Shown: piece after piece, positions 58,532 through 64,000 of the stretch
Numbering within the stretch: the first letter of the stretch is position 1
Layout: each line of letters starts with the position of its first letter
Source of the DNA: Streptomyces sp. NBC_00490
GTDB lineage: Bacteria; Actinomycetota; Actinomycetes; Streptomycetales; Streptomycetaceae
Length of the DNA stretch: 64,000 nucleotides
Direction: 5' to 3'
NCBI RefSeq assembly: GCF_036013645.1
Contig: NZ_CP107869.1
Coordinates: 6,820,001-6,884,000 of the forward strand
Translations under genes and position numbers: made by a program
Notes under the pieces: generated by a model
What the model was told of the DNA's origin: nothing
What the model saw: only the letters and a program-made list of their open reading frames with translations
The model's database searches: none

Positions 58532-61500
58532 GGACGGCTTGCCACCCGATCGAGGGGCGCCGACCGTGACGCCGGCCTTGACGCCACCGTCCTTGCCCGC
58601 CGAAGGAGCCTCGAAGGATTCCAACGCCTCCAGGACGTCCTGGACACGGGAGATCTCGGCGTTGATGTCCTCGCGGCGACGCACCAGGATCTCCAGCTCG
58701 CGCTTGCCTTCCTCCACCGTGCGCCGGGCCTCGCGGATCGCCTCCGCCTTCAGCTCCTCGGCCTCCCGCACGAGCGTCGCCTTCTTCTGCTCGGCCTCCT
58801 TCAGGAGCCCCTCGGCCTTCTTCACGGCGGCGATACGGACCTTGCCCGCCTCGGAGTTCGCCTCCGAGACCAGCTCCTTGGCCTTCGCCTGCGCCTTCGC
58901 CAGCTGCTCCTCGGACGCCTTGATGAGCGCGTCGCAGCGGTCGCCGGTCGACCTCATCGTCTCGGCGGCCTCGCGGCGGGCCCGCTCGTGCAGGTCCTCG
59001 ATCTCGGCCGTGATGCGCTCCCGCAGCTCCTCGGCGCGCTCCCTTATGGCGGTGGCGTCCCGGCGGGCACCGACGAGCAGCTCGTCCGCGTCCGTACGGG
59101 CCTTCTCCACCAGGGAGTTGCCCTCGACGGTCGCCTCCGAGATCAGCCGGTCCGCCTCCGAGCGGGCCGCGCCCACCATGGAGTCGGCCTGCCCCTCCGC
59201 GTCCGCGGTGGTCTTGTGGGCCTGCTGCTGCGCCTCGGTGAGGAGCTTGTCCGCCTCGGCCGTGGTCTCCGTGATGAGCGTGTCGACCTGCTCGGCCACG
59301 TCCTGGCGCCGCTTGTTGGCGTCCTTGCGGGCCTCGTCGAGGGTCCGCTCGGCCTCCTCGCGCGCGGCCGTCGTGACCCGCTCGGCCTCGGCCAGCGCGT
59401 CGGCCTTGAAACGCTCGGAGTCGGCGCGCACCCGGTCGGCGTGCTGCTGCGCGGAACCGACCGTGTCGGCGGCCTCGGCGCGCAGCCGCTCCGCGTCCCC
59501 GGAGGCGTCCGCGATCAGCTTCTCGGCCTTGGCGACCGCCTCGGACCGTACGCGCTCGGCCTCGTTGACCGTGTCCGTGCGCAGCCGGTCGGTGTCGGCG
59601 AGCGTCTCCGTGGTGAGCCGCTCGGCCTCGTTGCGCGCCTCGGTGATGAGGGCGTCGGCCTGCGAGGCCGCGTCGGAACGGATCCGGTTGGCGTCCTCAC
59701 GGGCGTCCGCCCGGGTACGGGCGGCGGCCTGGTCGGCCTCGGCGATCGTGTTCGAGGCGTCCGTGCGCACCCGCTGGGCGTGCTCGGCGGCGTCCGACCT
59801 GAGCCGCTCCGCCTCGGCGATCGCCTCCCCGACGGTGCGCTCGGCGAGCGCCTTGGCGGCCTCCGACTCCTCGTTCGCCTCGCGCCGGACGCGGCCCGCG
59901 TCCTCGCTGGCCCGCTCCCGCTCGGCGTAGGCGTCGCCGCGGACCCGGTCCGCCTCCTCCTCGGCCTCGCGCCGGGTGCGCTCCGCCGCGTGCTCGGCGG
60001 CGCTGCGCAGCCCGGTGATCTCCTCCTGAGCCTGCTCGTGCAGCCCGGCCACGGAGTCCCGTACCTGCTGGGCGTGCTGTTCGGCCGCCGACACCATCTC
60101 GGTGGCGCGCCGGTCGGCCTCCTCGACCAGCCGCACCGCCTCGGCCTGCGCCTCCTCCACACGGTTGCGTGCGGAGGCCAGCAGCTCCTCGCTCTGCTCG
60201 CGGGCCCGCTGGCGCTCCTGGTCGGCCTCCTGGCGCGCCGAGCCGAGGGTCTCCTCGGCCTCGCGGCGGCGCCGGACGGCCTCCTCCTGGGCGGCGGCCA
60301 GCGTCTCGGACGCCTCCGTCGCGAGCCGCTCGGCGGCGGCCTGCGCCTCCGCACGGACCCGGTCGGCGGTGTCCTGGGCCTCCGCCTTCAGCTGCTCGGC
60401 CTCGGCCGCGGCCGCCGAACGCAGCCGTACGGCGATGGCCTCGCCCTCCGCGCGGGACGCGGACGCGTCGGAGGCGGCCTCGTTGCGCAGCCGTTCGGCC
60501 TCCGCCTCGGCCTGCTGCTGCAGGGTGCGGATCCGCTCGGCGGACTCGGAGCGCAGCCGCTCGCTCTCCTCGACGGCCTCGCGACGGATCCGTGCGGCCT
60601 CGGCGCGAGCGTCGGTCAGCGCCTGCTCGGCGGCGGCGAGCCGCTCCTCGGCGTCGGTGCGCAGCCGGGTCAGTTCCTCGGCGGCCTCGGCCCGGCGGGC
60701 CGCTATGGCCTGCTCGGTCTCCTCGTGCAGCTCGCGCGCGGCCCGCTCGGCGTCCGCCTTGATGCCCTCGGACTGCTCGATCACCTCCGCGCGGTGCCGC
60801 TCGGCCTCCTGGCGGGTGCGCTCCAGGGTCTCCTCGGCCTGCCGGCGCAGCGTGGTGGCGCGCTCGATTGCCTCGGTGCGGACCTTCTCGCTGTCCGTCG
60901 TGGCCGTCTGACGCAGCTCGTCCGCGTCCTGCTTGGCCTTCGCCAGCAGTTCCTCGGCGGTCTTGGCCGCCTCCTCGATCTGCTGGACGGCCTCCTTGCG
61001 GGCCTCCGCGCGGATCTTCTCGCCCTCGGCGACCGCGTCGGCGCGCAGCTGCTCGGCCTCGCCGCGCAGCCGGCGGGCCTCCTCCTGGAGCTCGACCGTC
61101 TTGGCCCGGTACTCCTTGGTGTCGTCCTTCGCCGAGCCCTTGAGCTGCTCGGCGATGTCATGCGCCTCGGCGCGCAGCCGGTCCGCCTCGGCCTCGGCCT
61201 CGGAACGGATCCGCTCGGCCTCCTCGGCGGCGGCCTTGGTGGTCCTACGGGCGTCCTCGGACGCCTTGGTGAGGACGTCCTCGGCGGTCTTGGCGGCCTT
61301 GCCCAGCTGGGACGCGGTCTCCTCGGCGGTGAGCGTGCGGGCCTTCTCGGAGGCCTGGGCGACGATCTTCTCGGCCTCCGCGCGGGCGTCCGCGACGAGC
61401 TGCTCGGCGTCCGCCTTGGTGGCCTCGGCCTCCTTGGTGGCCTCGGTGACCAGCCGCGCGACCTGCTCCTTGGCCGTACGCGTGCGCTGCTCGTTGGCCG

Positions 61501-62404
61501 ACTCGGCGCTGGAGAGCGTCTTCTCGGCGCTCGCCTTGGCCTCGGCGAGCAGCTTCTCGGCCTCGCTCTGCGCCTTGCGGAGCGCCTCCTCGGCCTCCGT
61601 CATCCGCTGTTCGGCCGCGCGGCTCAGCTCGGTCGCCTCACGGCGGGCGCTGTCCGACTCGCTCGCCGTGGAGTTGCGCAACTGCTCGGCGTGGTCGGTG
61701 GCCTCCTGGGCCTGCGTGGACGCGGCGTTCAGCAGCCGCTCGGCGTCCGTGCGGGCGCGGCGCAGCAGTTGCTCGGCCTCCGCGCGGGCCGTCTCGGCCT
61801 CGCTCTGGAGCCGCTGGCGGGCCTCGGCGGCGACCCGCTCGGCCTCCGCGCGGGCGGCGGCCATGGCCTGCTCGGCCTCCGCGCGGGACTCCTCCAGGAG
61901 CCGGCGGGCCTGCTGCTCGGTACGGGCGCGCAGCTGCTCGGCCCACGCCACGTTCTCGTTGACGTGCGACTCGACGGTCTGGCGGCGCTCGGAGAGCTCC
62001 TGGTCCAGCTGCTGGCGGCGGGTGACCGCCTCCTGGTGCAGCTCCGCCTGGAGCCGCGCCGCGTTCTCGGCGTGCTCCTGGAGGATGCGCTGGGTCTGCG
62101 CCCGCGCCTGGCTCAGCTCGCGCTCGGCGTCCTGGCGCAGCTGATCGGCCTGGATCTGGGCGTTGCGGAGCAACTGTTCGGCTTGATAGCCGATGTCGCC
62201 GCCGTCGTAGGACGGTCGGGACATGAGGGTGCGCCGCGCCTCGTGCAACTTGGCGCGCAGCACCTCGACCTGGTAGCCGAGGTCCTCGGCGTGCTGGATC
62301 GCCTTTTCCCGCTCGGTCTTCAGCCGGTCCATCTCGGCCTCGAACCGAGAGAGGTGGTCGACGTCAGCCGCCGGCACTCGCTCCTGGCTTTCGTAGCCCC
62401 GCAC
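58523..62404 (-). CDS. scy: Polarised-growth scaffold protein Scy
   Basis: A 1293-residue coiled-coil protein that gathers the tip-organising complex and controls hyphal branching with DivIVA and FilP. The N-terminus has a DivIVA-like stretch (DHLSRFEAEMDRLKTEREKA). Nearly all the rest is Ala/Glu/Arg-rich coiled coil with degenerate long-period repeats of RxxAEAEAxRLRxEA type. GTG 62404 gives the family N-terminus VRGYESQERVPAADV. S. coelicolor Scy is 1326 residues, so this copy is slightly shorter. The antisense strand is open almost throughout, but this is a composition effect. Confidence 0.92.
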   Translation of the reverse strand: MRGYESQERVPAADVDHLSRFEAEMDRLKTEREKAIQHAEDLGYQVEVLRAKLHEARRTLMSRPSYDGGDIGYQAEQLLRNAQIQADQLRQDAERELSQARAQTQRILQEHAENAARLQAELHQEAVTRRQQLDQELSERRQTVESHVNENVAWAEQLRARTEQQARRLLEESRAEAEQAMAAARAEAERVAAEARQRLQSEAETARAEAEQLLRRARTDAERLLNAASTQAQEATDHAEQLRNSTASESDSARREATELSRAAEQRMTEAEEALRKAQSEAEKLLAEAKASAEKTLSSAESANEQRTRTAKEQVARLVTEATKEAEATKADAEQLVADARAEAEKIVAQASEKARTLTAEETASQLGKAAKTAEDVLTKASEDARRTTKAAAEEAERIRSEAEAEADRLRAEAHDIAEQLKGSAKDDTKEYRAKTVELQEEARRLRGEAEQLRADAVAEGEKIRAEARKEAVQQIEEAAKTAEELLAKAKQDADELRQTATTDSEKVRTEAIERATTLRRQAEETLERTRQEAERHRAEVIEQSEGIKADAERAARELHEETEQAIAARRAEAAEELTRLRTDAEERLAAAEQALTDARAEAARIRREAVEESERLRSESAERIRTLQQQAEAEAERLRNEAASDASASRAEGEAIAVRLRSAAAAEAEQLKAEAQDTADRVRAEAQAAAERLATEASETLAAAQEEAVRRRREAEETLGSARQEADQERQRAREQSEELLASARNRVEEAQAEAVRLVEEADRRATEMVSAAEQHAQQVRDSVAGLHEQAQEEITGLRSAAEHAAERTRREAEEEADRVRGDAYAERERASEDAGRVRREANEESEAAKALAERTVGEAIAEAERLRSDAAEHAQRVRTDASNTIAEADQAAARTRADAREDANRIRSDAASQADALITEARNEAERLTTETLADTDRLRTDTVNEAERVRSEAVAKAEKLIADASGDAERLRAEAADTVGSAQQHADRVRADSERFKADALAEAERVTTAAREEAERTLDEARKDANKRRQDVAEQVDTLITETTAEADKLLTEAQQQAHKTTADAEGQADSMVGAARSEADRLISEATVEGNSLVEKARTDADELLVGARRDATAIRERAEELRERITAEIEDLHERARREAAETMRSTGDRCDALIKASEEQLAKAQAKAKELVSEANSEAGKVRIAAVKKAEGLLKEAEQKKATLVREAEELKAEAIREARRTVEEGKRELEILVRRREDINAEISRVQDVLEALESFEAPSAGKDGGVKAGVTVGAPRSGGKPSDS

Positions 62405-62788
62405 TGCGCGGTCCCATCCGTCCCCTGGTCGCGTGTCTGCCCAAACGAGCTCCGTCCATCCGCCGAACGGGGCCCCCGGGGAATGGTGTCAGATCAACGG
62501 CGGAGCAAGGGCTGCCGCCCCGACGCTTGTCCCCCGAAACCCGGACCCCGGCGGCTTCTCCGGTCAAAGGTGGTGTCGTCCGCCCGAAGGGCGGGCCCCG
62601 CGGCGTCTGGTGCGTGCGATCGCAAGGCGCCGGAAGGTCCTCGTAGCGGAGCTACTAGGGCCTTTCGGCAACGCGGCGAGCGTGCGTACCAGACGTCGCG
62701 GGGCAGGCACCACCTTTGACCGGGGGAGCCAGGTCGCCCCCCAAGAGCGGCGACCGCCCCCAACCCTACCGGCCCATATGTACGGGGG
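62405..62788. other. Intergenic region between scy and mce
   Basis: 384 bp with no gene I trust. It holds the scy promoter region near its left end and a very large inverted repeat (62558-62725) that fills much of the rest. Confidence 0.6.
62558..62725. repeat. Large imperfect inverted repeat (about 168 bp)
   Basis: The outer arm, ccggtcaaaggtggtg (62560-62575), is the exact complement of 62708-62723. The next arm, 62595-62614, pairs with 62685-62704 with two G-T type mismatches. A side hairpin ccgccc-gaa-gggcgg occupies 62580-62594. The inner arms around 62630-62641 and 62656-62667 pair with G-T mismatches, and the tip is gtagc-gga-gctac (62643-62655). RNA from either strand would form a long branched hairpin. 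I recall similar dispersed sequences in other Streptomyces genomes. Confidence 0.8.
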
Positions 62789-63229
62789 TCAGTGCTCAGG
62801 TGACTCAACAGGCGCCGAAGTGACCAGTTCTGTCAGTACTCCATGGCAATCCTTGGGATGCAGGAACGTGATCCGTGACCCCATGGAGCCGCGTCGCGGC
62901 TCCTCGTACAGGACGCGTACGCCCTTGCCGCGGATGTCGGCGGACTCGCCGTCCACATCCGCCGTACCGAAAGCGATGTGGTGCACGCCCTCACCGTTCT
63001 TGGCGAGCCACTTCGCGACGGTGGAGTCCTCGCGGGTCGGTTCGAGGAGCTGCAGGTAGGAAGCTCCGCCGTCCGACGTCTCGTTGATCTTGAGCATGGC
63101 CTCGCGCACGCCCTGCTCCTCGTTGACCTCGGAGTGGTACACCTCGAAGCCGTAGGTGGCCCGGTAGAACTCGACAGTCTTGTCCAGGTCGAAACAGGCG
63201 ATCCCGATGTGGTCGATTCGCGTCAGCAT
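62789..63229 (-). CDS. mce: Methylmalonyl-CoA epimerase
   Basis: A 146-residue vicinal-oxygen-chelate enzyme that interconverts (R)- and (S)-methylmalonyl-CoA. Metal ligands fit His7 (RIDHIGIACFD), the His in GVHHIAFGTADV and the Glu in DCHGVLTELV. It links propionyl-CoA metabolism to the cobalamin-dependent mutase. ATG 63229; the frame is open well upstream, but that part is a shadow of the thiolase gene. Divergent from the thiolase gene. Confidence 0.93.
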   Translation of the reverse strand: MLTRIDHIGIACFDLDKTVEFYRATYGFEVYHSEVNEEQGVREAMLKINETSDGGASYLQLLEPTREDSTVAKWLAKNGEGVHHIAFGTADVDGESADIRGKGVRVLYEEPRRGSMGSRITFLHPKDCHGVLTELVTSAPVESPEH

Positions 63230-63377
63230 GGAACTCAGTGCAGCGCTCCGGAGGTGGTTACGCAACGTGCGCGCGATCACACCGACAGCCCGGTGACGGC
63301 ACGGAGTGCCACTCAGTACATTCGAAGTAAACCCTCGTTCACTCCTCAGCTGTGCAGCTGAAAGGGGATCGCACCTC

Positions 63378-64000
63378 ATGTCTGGTTCGAACAGCACGAC
63401 GTCCGTCATCGTGGCGGGTGCCCGCACCCCGATGGGACGGTTGCTCGGCTCACTCAAGTCCTTCTCCGGAGCCGACCTCGGCGGCTTCGCGATCAAGGCC
63501 GCCCTCGACCGTGCGGGGATCGGCGGCGACCAGGTGCAGTACGTGATCATGGGCCAGGTGCTCCAGGCCGGGGCCGGCCAGATCCCGGCGCGCCAGGCCG
63601 CGGTCAAGGCCGGCATCCCGATGGGCGTCCCGGCGCTCACCATCAACAAGGTCTGTCTGTCGGGCCTCGACGCGATCGCGCTGGCCGACCAGCTGATCCG
63701 CGCGGGCGAGTTCGACGTGATCGTCGCGGGCGGCCAGGAGTCCATGACCAACGCCCCCCACCTGCTCCCGAAGTCCCGCGAGGGCTTCAAGTACGGCGCC
63801 ATCGAGATGCTCGACGCCATGGCGTACGACGGTCTGACCGACCCGTGGGAGAACATCCCCATGGGCGAGTCGACCGAGAAGCACAACACCCGCCTCGGCA
63901 TCCAGCGCGCCGAGCAGGACGAGATCGCCGCCCTGTCCCACCAGCGCGCCGCCGCCGCCCAGAAGAACGGCCTCTTCGAGGCCGAGATCACCCCGATCGA
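63378..64000 (+). CDS. Acetyl-CoA acetyltransferase (5' part, cut by window end)
   Basis: The first 207 codons of a thiolase, running past position 64000. The catalytic Cys lies in [14 protein letters not shown] (about residue 90). [18 protein letters not shown] and [14 protein letters not shown] are typical of biosynthetic acetoacetyl-CoA thiolases. ATG 63378 follows aaagggga. Together with hbdA and mce it belongs to acyl-CoA metabolism. Confidence 0.9.
   Translation, partial: MSGSNSTTSVIVAGARTPMGRLLGSLKSFSGADLGGFAIKAALDRAGIGGDQVQYVIMGQVLQAGAGQIPARQAAVKAGIPMGVPALTINKVCLSGLDAIALADQLIRAGEFDVIVAGGQESMTNAPHLLPKSREGFKYGAIEMLDAMAYDGLTDPWENIPMGESTEKHNTRLGIQRAEQDEIAALSHQRAAAAQKNGLFEAEITPI

Noticed and set aside
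58523..62404. Apparent repeats within scy as a possible CRISPR or satellite array
   Set aside because: The periodicity is degenerate, follows codons and reflects coiled-coil heptads; there are no spacers.
58424..62719. Open frame of 1431 codons on the plus strand opposite scy
   Set aside because: It is Leu/Gly/Arg-rich antisense shadow of a highly biased coiled-coil gene. The minus-strand Scy frame has the family N-terminus and known neighbours.

Overview
The window is high-GC actinobacterial chromosome and is almost certainly from a Streptomyces. It carries scy and filP, rho with an Arg/Asp-rich insertion, an nrtL-lysA-hom-thrC-thrB-rho-rpmE-prfA-prmC run feeding into the atp operon, nucS, and a gene named after its S. 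coelicolor counterpart SCO5389. Recalled gene order matches the core S. coelicolor region around SCO535x to SCO539x; I could not check this by alignment. Codon use is strongly GC3-biased, so most long antisense ORFs are shadows of real genes.

Region 1 (1 to about 9.77 kb) is the integrase-side part of an actinomycete integrative and conjugative element (AICE). It holds an HD hydrolase, a Nudix hydrolase (Pif-like), a divergent XRE regulator with a PLD-like domain, a Pra-like activator, an FtsK/TraB-type DNA translocase, a string of small spread and Cys-rich proteins (SpdB, SpdD-like and others), a RepSA-type initiator, Xis and a tyrosine integrase. It abuts the 3' end of an intact tRNA-Arg(CCG) gene, the likely attachment site. 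The far end of the element lies before position 1. A four-half-site operator array sits between the XRE regulator and the pra-like gene and looks like the element's master switch.

Region 2 (10.0 to 29.5 kb) is core biosynthesis and translation: a receiver protein, an ArgS-related protein with a tandemly repeated linker, lysA, hom, thrC, thrB, rho, a secreted trypsin-like protease, an LCP cell-wall protein, rpmE (with a sigma-R type promoter), prfA, prmC, tsaC, a phosphatase-like protein that lacks the catalytic Cys, glyA, and a WecA/MraY-family transferase.

Region 3 (29.5 to 38.2 kb) is the complete F1Fo ATP synthase operon atpIBEFHAGDC. It is preceded by a near-consensus Rex operator and followed by a DUF2550 gene.

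Region 4 (38.2 to 57.4 kb) is more accessory. It has a chitinase with paired DasR-type sites, a two-component system, a corrinoid adenosyltransferase, a TetR-controlled DrrAB-type exporter, hbdA, a STAS protein, a membrane-anchored P-loop protein of unknown role, nucS, an LLM flavin oxidoreductase, and two tandem paralogous ABC-2 pairs. Next to these is a deletion scar that joins the C-terminal ends of an MFS transporter and a TetR regulator.

Region 5 (57.4 to 64.0 kb) encodes the polar-growth coiled-coil proteins FilP and Scy. A large intergenic inverted repeat of about 168 bp follows, then methylmalonyl-CoA epimerase and a divergent acetyl-CoA acetyltransferase cut by the window end.
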